Origin: Lepeophtheirus salmonis
Taxonomy: Eukaryota; Arthropoda; Copepoda; Siphonostomatoida; Caligidae
NCBI RefSeq assembly: GCF_016086655.4
Contig: NC_052136.2
Span: 39,316,866-39,380,865, forward strand
Reading direction: 5' to 3'
DNA length: 64,000 nt
Positions 11,005 to 23,643 of this stretch are shown piece by piece. Made by a program: the position numbers and the translations under genes. Within the stretch, counting starts at the first letter, position 1. Each line of letters starts with the position of its first letter. The notes under the pieces are model-generated. The model was not told where the DNA came from. It did not search any database and saw only the letters and a list, made by a program, of their open reading frames with translations.

Positions 11005-13940
11005 GTATATATATAATCGAATTAGTAATTTGTAACTATTTCCCGCAAATTTTTATTCTGCTGTTGATAATTAAAGATTTGAATTGCCACCATTGCATAA
11101 TTATTCAAATTGAAAGCATAGCAACAATTCAAAGTCTGAACTATGGAGTTTTTGAAAAAGCAAAAGAGGATTAAGGCATTCGTGTTTTGATGGATTCATA
11201 TTTATATTTAGAATTGACAGGAAATTTACGGAAACCTGGACTTGGCGGTGTATCGAAGCAAATTGCAAAAGTCGAGTGAAGACACAATTGAGTCCACAGA
11301 ATAATAAATTGTGAATGACGAAAAGTATTATGGAGGACCAGATCAATAGACTCTCAATTTTCATGCAATTTTCATAACTATTCCATAATATAGGTGGAAA
11401 ATACCTTGAATTTTGATTACAATTTTAAGAAAAGTATATGCAAGTATGCATTCTTCTTAATCGACGGTTGCTAATCCATGCTTCTGTCACTCTATTCGTA
11501 TTACTCGTTAGAGAGGATAAATCATGTTCTATGCCACTTGAGTAAATAGGTCAACTGATATAAACTGAATTTCAGAGTGAGAATGATAAATGATTGCACT
11601 ATGTTTTGCCAATTCTCTCGCTCCCTTAGAGGCGGAGCACAAAAGTATATCAAATGATATGGGAGTTTATTCTAATACACTATAGATAAATGGAAAAGTC
11701 TCTTAATATACCAGGGGATATTGATATAAATTTATAACTACGACAAATATTATAGCTTTATAATTGTACAAAGCTCATATGAGTTTGCTAAGTCGAATTT
11801 TTCAAAAAAGTGATATTTTTCACCTAAACAAGAGAACATTTGAAATACAAAAATCTTCTCAGTAATTTTATAATTTTATTCTGTGATAAATATTAAGTTA
11901 ATAAATTATGTTCTCAAATATTCTAGAATTACTTCAGAACCTTATTTTAAGTAGGAATCAATTTTATAAGATAATATGCCTATTATCCCTTAGTTCAGAT
12001 CTATATTTTATTAATTTTGATTTGCTGGAATAAATATTACTCAAGGTTGGGTGGTAAAATAATAATTATTCCGTGAGATAGTGATATTTTATGGAGAAAA
12101 AAGAATCAAAACCTATACAAATATAATATGTAAAGTGGAAATTAGTTCAATCAATAATTTAATAACAACTAAGAATAGGAAAATTCTTGTCACCTCTCTT
12201 CTCTGAATGATACTAAAGGATACAAACATAAAAATAACAGAACATTAAAAAATACAAAATAATCAAACATTTTGAACTGAAATAAAATAGTTTTGGATTA
12301 AAAAAACTTGCGAAGAGTAAGTGCTTCAATCTGGGAGGGCTACATATATTACAATTAACATTTTTCTACTAGTGTATTACAAAAAATGTACCAAAAGTAA
12401 AGATCAGATTCAACATTTTATCCGTTAAAGTTTTTCGCAAAGGATGCACAAAATACATAATATCTAACGTAAATTTTTAATAAAGAAAGAGAGAGAGGTT
12501 CGATCGAATGGATGAATGATGGTTATTTGATTAATAATACTAATATTATAGTAGACAGAATTGTGCAGGTAATATTTTCATTTTTTCATTGAATATTATG
12601 AACTAATTTTGCCTTTGATAATAATAGGATATTTACTACGTGTCTTTGAAGGGCTGATTCTAAAATATTCATCATTACAAGTATTTTTTAATATTTTATT
12701 TTAAATTATCAAATGAACTGTATTTGGTATATTTTTTGAATAAATGATAAGACAAAAATAAATTTAAATAGTAACATTGCAATTATTGTTTGCATACATA
12801 TGCCAGAAAATATATGATTTTTTCTAAGCGCAGCTCCATTTTCTTTATGATTTAATTCATAAAACTATTTTATTAAGTATTATTACACAAACTATAATTG
12901 TAGAATATTTTATTAAGTGTTCCATAAATTATGTGTTGTGTTTATATGTAAAATAATAGTAATCCAATGACTGGTTAATAAAATGAGTGGGGGACATCCT
13001 CTAACAAAAATACTTTCTAGGGTTTACTTCGTAAAATTAAATTTTCTATTCAAAAATTTCAAATGATTATTACATAAACTTATAAGTGTATTAGAAGAAA
13101 ATAGCAAAATAATAGTTTAAGAACTAAACTCACTGGAAACTTCTTATTTAATTCGGTCAGAAAGATAAACGAATGTGAAACAAGTAGAGATAATTATAAA
13201 TTACCTTTCCATATTTACATAGATAGAATGTATTTTTCCACTACACTACTAATTATGCTATTGTCATATGAATCAAAAATAATCAATAATACTCAGTGGT
13301 GAAATGAAAATGGCACGGACACAAACTGTCTAATATAATATTATTATTAATAATAAATTACTCACCATTCATCCCTTCGATCCTCTGGTTCTCTTTCCTA
13401 ATTAATTTTGTATACCTAAAGATTTATGTTGTATTTATTGTACATCCTTTCCCAAAAAGATGACTACTTTCTTTAACGAATAAAATGATTGACATAAACT
13501 TTATTTTTGGTATTTTTTTTTTGCAATTGACTCGTAGAAAAATGTTAAAGGTAATATCTGTACTAATTCCAGGTTAAAACATTCCCTCTACGTAAGTTCT
13601 TTAATCAATTTTTGTTTTAACTGCAATTCAAAAATGTTGAAAGAGATATTCATAGCAGCAAATGAGTTAACATAGATTCTCTGATGCTGATGAAATAAAA
13701 ATGCAATTCCCCCTTCATGAAGTTAAGTTATTGACCCTTGGTCCACTCCCGATATTAGTAGAACTCATAGATAATATCTTTAATGTTCTAAATTGATCAT
13801 ATTTTGTTTTGTTTTTCTTTTAATTGATCTTGCATAACACTTCCTTACTTGGGGGCTCCATTGACTTGGTAATGGAGAAGCGAGAGTGAAATACTTATAT
13901 ATGTAGTAACATTGGAAATAACAGAAGTTGATTCAATGGT
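11005..13940. other. Unassigned AT-rich DNA
   Basis: No gene, repeat pair or RNA gene recognised. The 87-residue minus-strand ORF at 11101-11364 has no recognisable motif and is probably a chance frame. Confidence 0.4.
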
Positions 13941-15303
13941 AGTAGGTCAAAATGTCGAATGGAAAAAACGTCGAGCGTAAAATATTACATTTCAAAATAT
14001 GAAAACAGTTTCTACAACATTTCACTCGAGACATTTCCCGCTCGATAAGTTTACCCCACCACCCCTACATAAACTAACAGTAAGGAACCCTCACAAGCCC
14101 CATTTTCCCCTCTAAATTTGGGGCTATTTCGGGTAACACCGTGACCCAAAATGAGATGAAACCCATAGCTCTTAATTAAATTACTTTAAGACCCCCTCTC
14201 ATAACCCCAATTTATTCCACGAAAAATAATAGTTATAACGTTAATATATATAAATATTCTTATTTATATATATTATTTTCTTATACATATAAAATAGGAA
14301 ATGTAAAATTATAAATTTTGACCAATGTAACGTACATATTCTAAAGTATCCTTATTTTCATATTTATGAAAGAAATTAGATAATTTTTTATTAATATTTT
14401 CATACTTTTTGGATTTTCTGATCATGTTTTGTCCATTTTGAATTTGTGGTAGATACATTTCTGTTGAAGCTTGCTCAAGGACTATTTTTTGAACTGTTTT
14501 TCTTTTGTAGAATGATTCATTTGCGAAGGCATATGAAGGCATTATGCCAGCCCTCAACTGAGGTAATCTGAGGTCAATATTGGGATTGCTAAGAGGGCCA
14601 AAAAAATGGATGGCTCCATATGTTTTATGATATATTTTTTTTCAGGTGTTGCAACATTTCCCTCCTGAGACATTTTCCCTACATAAACAACAGTACTGAC
14701 CCCTCAACCCCCCTACCATATATACTGCGAAAGTTGGAATGTTTTCATGTATCACCAGGTCTCAAAAAGGGATGAAACCCACGACATATAAGTTAACTCC
14801 AAAGCCCCTTCCCCACACCTCAATTTATATCCAAGAAGGTTGGGGGTTGCTTCGGGTACCGCCAGTTCCCAAAGCGAGATGAAAACCACAACAGCCTCAA
14901 ATTTCGGGGGGCCCTTCGGGTGGTAAATATAATTAGTAGCATTGGGTTTCATCCCATATTGGGCCCTAGGAGTACCCAAATAAAGCCCAAACTTATAGGA
15001 TATCAATTGAGGGGTTTTGAGGGGCTCTTAGTGTTTGCTTAAGTAATGGTGGTAGCTTTCATCCCATTTTGGGATACGGCAGTACCTGAAAACAGTCCCA
15101 ACATTCGGGTTGTATAAAAGGGCTGGGAAGGGTCATTACTGGTGGTTTATATATGAGTGGTGGTGGTGGGGTATGTTTTAGGTGGGGAATGTCTGAATGG
15201 GATAGATCACAACACCATATTTTATATTCTACGTTCGACCTTTTTGTCTGGTCAACGTTATGTCTATTCAACGTTTAGTCTATTTGACGTTTTGTCCATG
15301 GAC
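13941..15303 (-). mobile_element. MULE-like DNA transposon remnant with subterminal repeats
   Basis: Both ends carry repeated words of the type 'AAAACGTCRAATRGAC': GGTCAAAATGTCGAATGG and AAAAACGTCGAGCG at 13945-13978, and on the minus strand a run of four such words at 15232-15303. In between is a minus-strand fragment of a Mutator-like transposase C-terminus. Direct repeats lie inside: 'CAACATTTCMCTC-GAGACATTT' at about 14013 and 14650, and 'GAGATGAAACCCA' words at 14152, 14768 and 14876, with the inverted form (TTTCATCCCA) at 14946 and 15058. The element is shorter than an autonomous MULE and the transposase is broken, so it is a deletion derivative. Confidence 0.6.
14309..14580 (-). pseudogene. 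MULE transposase C-terminal fragment
   Basis: On the minus strand, ITSVEGWHNAF (14537-14567) matches the 'NSVEGWHxxF' signature that follows the catalytic core of arthropod MULE transposases. After a frameshift the reading continues as FANESFYKRKTVQK ... EQASTEMYLPQ. It ends in KKYENINKKLSNFFHKYENK and then EYVRYIGQNL plus a stop, like the family's 'KKYxxLNxRLxxLVxDY ... YLRGIAHNL' ending. The catalytic DDE part is missing upstream. It lies within the repeats of the surrounding element, and no intact partner copy is present in the window. Confidence 0.7.
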
Positions 15304-17500
15304 CATTTTTTTACTATGTGAGGGAAATAAAAAAATAAATTAATGGGTTGTTTTAAATGGATGTCACTGGCCTTTAAATTCAATTTTTTGTAGTTAAATT
15401 AATTGCTCTAGACTCATTTTGAGAATAATTTTTCTGTGGAAGTATCCAGATGGACGGTGGAGTTTGGTACATAATGCAATGATATATTAGTATTTGAACA
15501 TTATTAAAAAAACCAAAGCTCTCGTCCAACTGATACTTTTTATTTGATAATCTAGCTCATCCATTAAAACGTTCATATGCCAAAAGGAATTCAACTATTC
15601 GTCTCCTTGCCTAAGTCTACCTGTTTCTTCGAAGAGAGTTCCTAATTTGTTTTGAATGAAGAGCTCACAACGTTTTCGATCAGGATTTTTCAAGAGAATA
15701 TTCCACACTATCCATACAATTTCATAATTTAGGAAGATGAAGTGCATCAGAAAAGTGATGATGATGATTCCAACAGTTCTTCAAATATTTGGTATGAAAT
15801 GGATAGAAACATTTTTGAACAAAAGATTGAGAGTGATAATGAGAATTAAAATGATAATACTCTTGAAATAGTGATCAATATAATTTATCTATGTCAAAAA
15901 TACAACTGATTCTATCTGTAAAGAAGAGTGAAAAAATGATCAAAATTTCTATGACACTCGCCAATTCTTCCTAACTACGGGACTATTTATTAATTATTAT
16001 TTATATTTATTGTTCACAACATAAATAAAGATAATTCATGTACAGCCGAGCTTGGACCCGTACACTCCCTTCTGTTCATCTATCATTTCTGATAATTTCC
16101 ATGAAGGTGTTCATCCTTCATTTTTCTAAACAAAATGATGAACATAAGATGAATTCTTGTTGAAATTTTGTTAATTACCAAGACAAAAAAAAAAAAAAAA
16201 CAAATAAAAAAACAAAAAAATTATGAAATGTCCATTTCGAGGTACCATGGAGGACTTGATTTAAAACATTTACCCTGATTATCTATATATTCTATATTTT
16301 ATTTGCAGATATCACCTTGTGAATTCATACAGGTTGACCTTTTACGTATAGAGTAATTTAAAATGTTTTTGGAGAACAATAAAAAAGAACGAAAATATGA
16401 ACGGCACTATGAACATTGCTCATTTTCCGCTTAATATCAAAGTCTGTGTACAACCATTCAAAGTTGAGAAAACTATAAAGGTACGAGATAAGTAGTAAAA
16501 CGACAGTTGACAAAAATACATAGGCGATGTTTTTAAAATACTATAATAATATATTTATTTATCTAAAACACTTATACAATTTTTTTAACTTTAATATGAT
16601 AAATTGAAAATAAGAAATACTTTTTTTTATAGTTAATCATTATTTTACAAAGTTCCTTTTGTTTTTAAAACAGATGAATAGCAAAAGATTATTCATCCTC
16701 GAAATAAATAATCATTTAAAAATATTATATTTTTTACCTTAATTTCACTTTTTTTTTTTTTTAGGATTGGGAAATTCTACTTTAAATATAAAATTCTCAT
16801 GAAAATTAGCATATAATTTTTCAAGAAATGAATAAATATTATACATATTTCCGTACGTTTATTCATAAAAACCATTGAATAGCTAAAGTTCTGATTTTTC
16901 TGATAGTGTTGAAATTTGGTCCAAGACCAATTTTTTCCGTCGGGTCTTATAAAATTCTATTTGGAGCAGTGCTTTTTTACCAAGGAAAAATTACAAATAA
17001 ATATAAAATATTTTCCCTAAAATGTAATCTGGTGAATTGTCCTTTATTGAAATTCGATCATACAGATTTAAATAGACCAATATTCGATCAAAAATCCGGT
17101 TCATTCTGTTGATCGAAATTATATCATTCTCAAAACTAATGGCCGCCATAAAGCAGTCTTGGAGTCTTTGACTGTCTACCAAAAATTTGATTAGTCTAAT
17201 GCCAAAATGAGACAAGATTCTTATAACTTTGTATAGAAGCAATATTTTCTTATTTGAAATCTCAATGGATGTTTATGAAAAAATCAGTTAAGGCTAAATT
17301 TTTAGATCAGATGGAATAGTATTATTTTATGAGCTCTGGCAAGACTAGACTTTCTCATTTTACAGAAAATCGCTCTTGAATAAGATCCAAATAAAATTCG
17401 GGTTGAAATATGGAATATAATAAATGCTGTGTATTTTATTTTATATTTTCGGGGGAAAAAATTAGTTTTCAAAGGAGTCAGAAAAATACAAAATTTATCA
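15304..17500. other. Unassigned AT-rich DNA
   Basis: No gene seen. An A-tract of 17 lies near 16184-16200. The 68- and 83-residue frames at 16906-17242 overlap on opposite strands and have no motif. Confidence 0.4.
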
Positions 17501-17502
17501 TG

Positions 17503-17735
17503 AAACGACGTAGCTCAATGGACAACGCACTCAAAAGATATTAATCTATTGAACTCAATATGCGTAGGTTCGCGGCCCGGTCGTTCCTAGAGAAGAAAAT
17601 ATACTTTATGTGTATGGACTTCAAAGAAGATTCCTAGTTGAGATGGAATAAATGTAATACTATAATGTACTTATATTTAATCAATGCAAATCCTTCTGAC
17701 TAATTAAAGCAATATATATTTTAAAAAAACAAAAA
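17503..17735 (+). mobile_element. tRNA-derived SINE, copy A
   Basis: The head has a tRNA-like layout. An acceptor-like half AACGACG is followed by a good A box (TAGCTCAATGGACAACGC, 17511-17528), a B box (GGTTCGCGGCCC, about 17567-17578) and the matching acceptor half GTCGTTCC (17580-17587). The body then runs TAGAGAAGAAAATATACTTT ... TAATACTATAATGT-ACTTATA ... TAATTAAAG and ends in a T/A-rich tail near 17735. Copies B and C on the minus strand share both head and body, which shows that this is a SINE and not a lone tRNA pseudogene. The spacing of the promoter boxes is compatible with RNA polymerase III transcription. Confidence 0.85.
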
Positions 17736-18170
17736 AAATAATACTAATTCTCAGAATTGTAACAAATTTTTTTTTTTTTAAGTGAGGATACATCGTCAAA
17801 ACTTGATGTTAAAAAAACTATTTTTCTATAGCAAAAGTACAATCATACAATATTAAATAATCGCCAGTTTAGACATGGATATATTTTATAATTAAAATAC
17901 AGTTACCAAATATTATGATGGAGTTCCATATTTTATACGAATACATAAAACGTGATAAAGAAGTGTCAACGTGTTTAGATGAAGAAATAAGCATGAAAAT
18001 TGTATAAGTAGTACATGGTATAAACGCATGGACAATTATAATTTATAGAGTGGGAGTAAAAAAAATACTGGGAGCAAAATAGGAATATTATAAAAAGATC
18101 TGATATAACTAACATAAATCTATTTTAAATTTAATACTTTGTTTATATTTTTTTCCAAAACATACAAAAT

Positions 18171-18240
18171 ACAGTAAAACCCCGGAACTCAACCGCCTCA
18201 GACTTCGATATATTTGGACTTCGTCTCAAAATGGCAATAA
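18171..18240 (+). repeat. Possible pogo/Tigger-like terminal sequence
   Basis: CAGTAAAACCCCGGAACTCA followed by a repeated 'GACTTCG-TATATTTGGACTTCG' pattern resembles the ends of pogo-type elements, which start CAGT-AAACC-CG. No partner end was found; the mariner element starts 55 bp away. Confidence 0.3.
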
Positions 18241-18294
18241 AGCTTTGCCTCAGAATTTGAACAAGTTTGTAATAAAGACGGATGTTAAAATTGA

Positions 18295-18860
18295 TACAAA
18301 GGTAGTTTCAAAAATCCGTTCAAAGATCGAGAGATGTCACTACTTGCGCGTGTCGAACTTATGTTTAGTTAGTAGCATCTCTTGGAAGAACACTCACCAA
18401 CTTTCAGCCAGATTTGTCTATTTCTTTGTGTTTGGTAGTGCTGTTTCATCTCGAGTTGGAATCTTATTTCCATTAATCACGCGACCATAACTGCTGAGGT
18501 GTGAGCGGGTACATTGTCGTAATGGAAATGACTATTTTTTAGGGACAATCGTGAGGGTTTTTCTTGCAGCTTGGTTTTCAAACGGTCCAATAATGAGGAA
18601 TAATATGTACCTGTAATAATTTTACCCTTTATAGATAGTTGATGAAGATTATTCATTACAAATTCAAATGATAGTTGCCATAATCTTTTTGGACGATTCC
18701 TCGATTCAAACGAATGCCAAACCGAAATAAATAAACCAATCGGGCTGAAAGTTGATGTATGTTCTTTCAAAAGATGCTCCTAACTAAACATAACCTCGAT
18801 ACGCGCCTGTAGTGCCATCTCTTGGACTTTACATCGAATTTTCAAACGACCCTCGAACTA
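18295..18860 (-). mobile_element. Short mariner-like element with long inverted ends
   Basis: A 566-bp unit flanked by TA (18295-18296 and 18859-18860). The two ends are inverted copies of each other over about 140 bp. Landmarks are 'GTTTSAAAAWTCSRTKYAAAG' and 'GAGATGKCACTAC' at the tips, then TTATGTTTAGTTAG, then CAACTTTCAGCC and TTTATTTMTTT. Right-end bases 18715-18860 match the complement of left-end bases 18297-18440. The middle holds the transposase remnant 18477-18770. The total is less than half the usual mariner length of about 1.3 kb, so it is an internal-deletion derivative. It could be mobilised only by a transposase from elsewhere. Confidence 0.8.
18477..18770 (-). pseudogene. Mariner transposase, internally deleted
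   Basis: A 97-residue open frame. The first 30 or so residues come from the end region or N-terminus (MKEHTSTFSPIG). It then joins the mariner catalytic domain: KGKIITGTYYSSLLDRLKTK, a basic linker, and FHYDNVPAHTSAVMVA. HYDNVPAHTS is the second Asp motif of the DD34D triad (usually HHDNAPAHTS). The first-Asp region and everything after the second Asp are deleted. The reading frame is open and codons inside the motif are little altered, so the deletion derivative may be fairly young. Confidence 0.85.
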
Positions 18861-19439
18861 TGGGGGAAATCTGAATTTATTTTTATTATAATTACATATA
18901 TAAAATATAAATGATCATATAATATATTGTGGTGGTAAGGGGGGTTAGCCCCGACCCTCCCACAACTCCCCATATGGTTCCTACTTTGGTCACATTCCGT
19001 CCGCTGATATTCTTGTTGTTTGGCGGGTTAAAAATAATTTGCCACTTAAGGTAGTTCTTATTTAAATATGTATATATGCGAATATACAAGAAATTATAAT
19101 ATTTCCCCTGTCATGATACAATTTTAAATGTATATGATTTTCTTCACCCAAAATAATATATAACCTGTGACCGTTGTTTCACAGCGAACTTTAAGCTCAT
19201 GTCCAGTTAGGATGTTGTTTGTTGTTTTGACGGCTAGCCAGATGTGTTTGGCATCAGTAAAAAAATTGCATCAATCAACGAAGTATTGATTCCAGAATCG
19301 TGGAAAAGGCAGAATGTCCTAGTTGCAATCCGAAACGGATGATATAATATTGAGATTACAAACTTCTTAAACCTGGACAAGTCCTTTGTTTGGAGATTCT
19401 GGAGGTGATTATGAATAAACAACAAAGTGTTCTGATTAC
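18861..19439. other. Unassigned DNA
   Basis: A GC-richer patch at 18930-18975 (GGTAAGGGGGGTTAGCCCC) resembles one at 38115-38150 (GGGGTTAGGCCCCC). Otherwise nothing was recognised. Confidence 0.35.
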
Positions 19440-19900
19440 AAGATGAGATAAGACTGCCAGAAGTATCAGGATTTTATTGCGAATTTGCAAAAAACAATTG
19501 ATGATTGCCCATCTAAATTAATGAGGGCCATTGCCAGGGATCTCAACTGTTCTGAAAAGCTGATCAGGAAATATGAGGCAGATGATATGCCATACAAATA
19601 ATACAAGATTTAACGAGCTGAACTTCTGACAGGATAGTAAAAGGAACGGATTTTTTTATTTTGTTGGACCCAGTGTTTGGCCGCCAGGCTCATCGGACCT
19701 CATCCCATGTACTGTTTTTGTGTGGGCGCAGTTCAGCGATACACAAACAGATCCTCCCTACAATCCAAAATCCAAACTGATGTCTAGATCCTGGAAGAAT
19801 TCCAAAATCTGCCAGAGGATACTTGCTCCTGTTTCCAAGGTCGAGTCAAGGCCTTTTTTGAAACTAAAGGCAATTACATTGAATTATAAAATCTTTGTAT
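19440..19900 (+). pseudogene. Mariner-family transposase relic
   Basis: Two homologous patches survive on the plus strand. At 19502-19600 the reading LMRAIARDLNCSEKLIRKYE, with further decay after it, corresponds to the second helix-turn-helix of sea-louse-type mariner transposases. At 19675-19895 the reading VWPPGSSDLIPCTVFVWAQF, followed by about 50 residues including NPKSKL, corresponds to the third-Asp motif (usually WPPSSPDLNPxDFxVW) and the C-terminus. The middle of the protein, including the first two catalytic Asp motifs, is missing. The first patch has stops. No terminal inverted repeats were identified with certainty. Confidence 0.75.
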
Positions 19901-20774
19901 TTATTCACCTTTCCGTTGGCATTGGTTTTTGTTAAAATCAGATGATTTGTTTATGAGAAAATTCTTTTAAAAAACATTATTTTGGTTGTTGAATAGAATT
20001 AATACTCTGTAAAGGCAGCTTATGTTAAGAAGAGTCTTAATTCAATAGTGCTATAAGTCTCACTCCTACCTTCTCCTAGCCCTCCACAAAATGACTATAT
20101 CTCTGACACGGAGTTTGAGTTAGCTGAGAAATTAAGCTGTCCACCGATCAAATGTTTGGCCTGCAGGACCCCTACACTACTACGGCCCCTTGAACCAACA
20201 AGTAATTTCCATTTTTTTAAATAACTTTGAGTATATATCTTTGAAACTATATTATAAGAAGTCAACATTAGAAGATGAAAGCTTAATGGTTGATAAGGAA
20301 TAAATCCGTTTTCTGTTATTTCTTATGGGTTTTGAATTGATTTAGCGCAGAGTTCCAGAGTTCTTCTGTACATAAATTACAATTAAGCATTTATACTCAT
20401 TATTAAAGTTTTCCATCATGTGCTTCGTACACTTTGAACTTATTCGTTTGAACAAAAAAAAATATTTTGTTTGTTTTCTAACTACGCATAATAGTATTTA
20501 AAAAGACATACTTCTTAATAATTGTGATTCCAAGCAATAGATAATTATTATCGGCCTCTTTTTCTCAACTCAATGATTTTGTTGTGTCTTTTAAATAATA
20601 TACAGAATGAAGGAAAATAATTATGTATTAGTGTTGTCACAATAGTAATATTTCCGTTTCGGTTCCTGTACAAAAATTTGTATAAGTAATTTGATATTTT
20701 TTGTTTGTTTTTTGACTAAAAACAAAAATGCCGTGAAGCAGAGTACAACATACACTTTAAGTGGTATCCACGTG

Positions 20775-20797
20775 TTTTTTTTTTTTTTTTTTTTTTA
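20775..20797 (+). repeat. Poly-T tract
   Basis: An uninterrupted run of more than 20 T. Read on the minus strand it could be a retroposed poly-A tail, but no body was recognised next to it. Confidence 0.6.
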
Positions 20798-20984
20798 GGG
20801 GGTTGCTCGCTCAGAATTGGATCAAAGTTTTTTTTATTAGAAACAACTTTTTGTTCTTTAAGATACAGTAAAGGAGTACATATTTTTATCACATAATGGT
20901 TTTGTATAGTGTTGTCTCGGTCCATTATTAAGACTGCTCCAAGTTTCAAGAACTGATTAACCAAAGAGGAAATACATTTGAGCA

Positions 20985-21070
20985 ACGTCCTCATGGACCA
21001 AACTTTATAATTTCTTAGGACTGATTTGCAGGGCTGTACTGAGAGGGATTGCAGTTTTGAGTCCTAAATA
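20985..21070 (+). repeat. 'TTAGGACTG' repeat, copy 1
   Basis: ACTTTATAATTTCTTAGGAC, then TGATTTGCAGGGCTGTACTG. It matches 52505-52555 (plus) and the complement of 56484-56560. Only the last part of the longer version is present here. Confidence 0.5.
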
Positions 21071-22199
21071 GGGATGAACATGATACTAGCTCTGCATGAA
21101 CCATTTTCTCTATCAATTTATTATAGTTTCGTTATCATTACGAAAGTGCCGGATCTCAAGGGTCGTTTTAGAGGGCATGTGCCCCATATCCTAATCTTTA
21201 CAGGGGGATCCACACTGGGAAGATTAAAAAAATATATATATGTATGTATATATACACTGAGATTTTTTAAAGCGCATCAAAATGATTAACCTTTTCCAAA
21301 AAAAGGTAAGTTAAAAAGAAAGGATATTTCCTACATATATTTTTTGAACAATGTGAAATTATTATTTTATTGCTGTTTTTATGGAATGTATTTTAAACTG
21401 AATCAATAATTCCTTATAATGTAATCAATACTCAACTATCCGAACATAAAGCCATCAACATTCAATTAAATTCAGTACTTTTAGATGACTCCGACACAAA
21501 TAGTAAAATTATTGACATTATTCAGAGAACATATTAAAATTGTTCTAGATGCAGACGTATTTATGCGTAAAATCAAAAAGTTTGTCAATTATTCAGGGAA
21601 GCAGACTTTTTCTTCAAGATGACACTTAAACTTGACTCCATCGAAGACATGTCCCATTCCCGGTGTCGATGTATTCGTGAAGAAGAACAACAAACAAAAA
21701 AATTTAGCGTTACTTGCCATCTAGAGAACTCTCAAACAATCCTGAATATATTTGCCAATAAATCAAAAAATAATTCTCTGAACTTTACAGCTGTTTTGAC
21801 TGTGGAGAAGAATCCATATGTGTAAGATGTAGGAGCACTGGACAATACTTCTGTGAGGATTTAAGAACTGAAGCCATAAAAGTAACTGACGTACAAAATA
21901 ATTCGCTAGAGTGGCATATTAGCGAAGGCAAAATTAAGATCGCCATAGACCAAAATGCAAAATTGAACATAAGGTTTTACTTGGTTTTATAAAAAAGTTC
22001 TCTTAATCTTTTTCTTAAAAAATTTAATACTCTTGACCTTGCAGAACAGTATATATAAAATATTTTCATATGTTTTAGCCAATTGCCTTGTGGAGTTTTT
22101 AAAATTAATTATTCAGCCAACTCAGTATGATTTTATAAAAAAAACCCGAATAGATAGCGTTCTTTTACGTTACAGGCCTTTTTAGAATCATTTGTCTAT

Positions 22200-22660
22200 G
22201 TTTCCGTAATGGCGTTGGATTTTACCAAAGAGTAGGACACGATATCCCACAAATTTATAATCCAAACATTATATCCAAAAGTATTTGGAGACTACATTAT
22301 TCGAATGGTTGAGTTCTGATTGCAAACTCTCAGACAATACCCCAATGTGGAAGTCAAAGTGGAAAGTTCCCCAACAAAAGAGGTGTTCACAAAGGAGACC
22401 CATCGTCAGCCTTACTTTTCAATATGTGTGTTGCCCCTTTAATTCGAAAAAAAAGCGCAAAGATAATATTACTGGTTTCTCCTCCCTTCCATTTCCTCCC
22501 CAATGTTTTTGTTACCCTGACAACTTTGACCATGATGTTTACAGGCAATCCACTTTCAAAAATAAAATCCCTGAAGTGAAATCTGCAGTTATTAGATGAT
22601 TTTTCGGACCAACCTTGTCTTCAGATAAACCAAGAAAAGACTGAAGGGCTCAGCCAATAT
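22200..22660 (+). pseudogene. LINE reverse transcriptase domain, multiply frameshifted
   Basis: The motifs are spread over three frames. ALDFTKE at about 22212 stands for the usual DFxKAFD. KFIIQTL follows, then GVHKGDPSSALLFNMCVAPL at 22382-22441, which stands for the family's GVxQGDPLSPLLFN. CYPDNFDHDVYRQ at about 22514-22550 stands for the YADD box, with the catalytic Asp pair reduced to D-N. LQINQEKTEGLS at about 22615-22655 is the family's 'LxINxxKTE' motif. At least three frame changes are needed to link these, so no protein can be made. The motif set indicates a CR1/Jockey-like or related clade, but the clade was not determined. Confidence 0.8.
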
Positions 22661-23212
22661 TATTAATAAATTGTGGCCAGCTTTTCACACAGCAAAAAAC
22701 TTAAGGTTATTGAGGTTCTGGATAGGAAATGACTGTTACCCATATATTACGAGTAACGCCGTATCAAGAAAAAATATCCACTCAGGTTTCAATGATGGAA
22801 ACGTCTTTCCTGAATTTGAAGAATAAGATAAATATTACGCCATGGAGACTTCGCAACCATCTGAAATATGGTAGCCTATCTGTTTCAGCGACCTATGAAA
22901 GTCTTTGAATTCATACTGGGTCCGAAATCATTGAACGGAAAATCATTACTGGAACCACCACCTTTCCGTATTCATAGGGAGAAAATATACGGATGCCCCC
23001 ATAGCCATCCTCAAAGTAAGACTCGATAAGTTGTTCCAATATTCAGATAGGATGCAAACACTCTCAGAGAGTGTTTGGGAAATCTTTACATCACATGAAA
23101 AGTTACTTAAGTGGAAATTCCACATTGCTGATTCCATTTACGGCATTAGAGTTACAACCATTGGTGTCATTTTACTGCCAAAACTTATGGCTCAAGTAGC
23201 TTAATTAACAAA

Positions 23213-23643
23213 ATGACTTTTCAACGTTTCAGAGTAATTTTCAGGAAGTTTGTACAGGTTCTAAGACCTGCGGTGCCTTATCCAGTTCAATTAATCTCTA
23301 GGAGTGCTTCTGCACTGAGGAAAAACAATAAGATACCAACAATGAGTACTTTCATGAGCTATTTAGATGAAAGGGAAATTAACCTCTCCATCAATAAAGG
23401 CATGAATGTTCTCAAAGATCGCTTTTGTCTTCAGCAGAAAAATTGCTTAAGTACATGATTCTTTCGGGTACCCTAGAGGTAAGAGCCAACTTTTTATATT
23501 TGGAGAAGAAAGAAAAGGTTTCTGTCGAATCGATGATGAATCATTTTTTAGTTGATTGCACCATACTTGGACCTTTGTACAATGCCGTCGAAAATCTTCT
23601 ACACGAGCATTACAACTTTTATAATTTGAAGAGAAACCTTTGA
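23213..23643 (+). pseudogene. LINE ORF2 C-terminal region
   Basis: Two overlapping open frames, 23213-23458 and 23425-23643. The second contains KLLKYMILSGTLEVRANFLY and, near its end, HFLVDCTILGPLYNAVENLL. That pattern is like the 'H-hh-x-C-x-hhxxLY' ending of non-LTR retrotransposon ORF2 proteins after the thumb and C-terminal region. The first frame probably continues from the region after the RT. The frame break at 23425-23458 separates what was probably one protein. Confidence 0.5.

Noticed and set aside
14752..15271. Two minus-strand frames of 84 and 70 residues
   Set aside because: They run through the repeated GATGAAACCC words of the MULE-like element and show no conserved motif.
17511..17587. 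A functional tRNA gene
   Set aside because: The acceptor halves and promoter boxes are tRNA-like, but the anticodon region is not a proper arm and the sequence continues into a body shared by two other copies, so it is a SINE.
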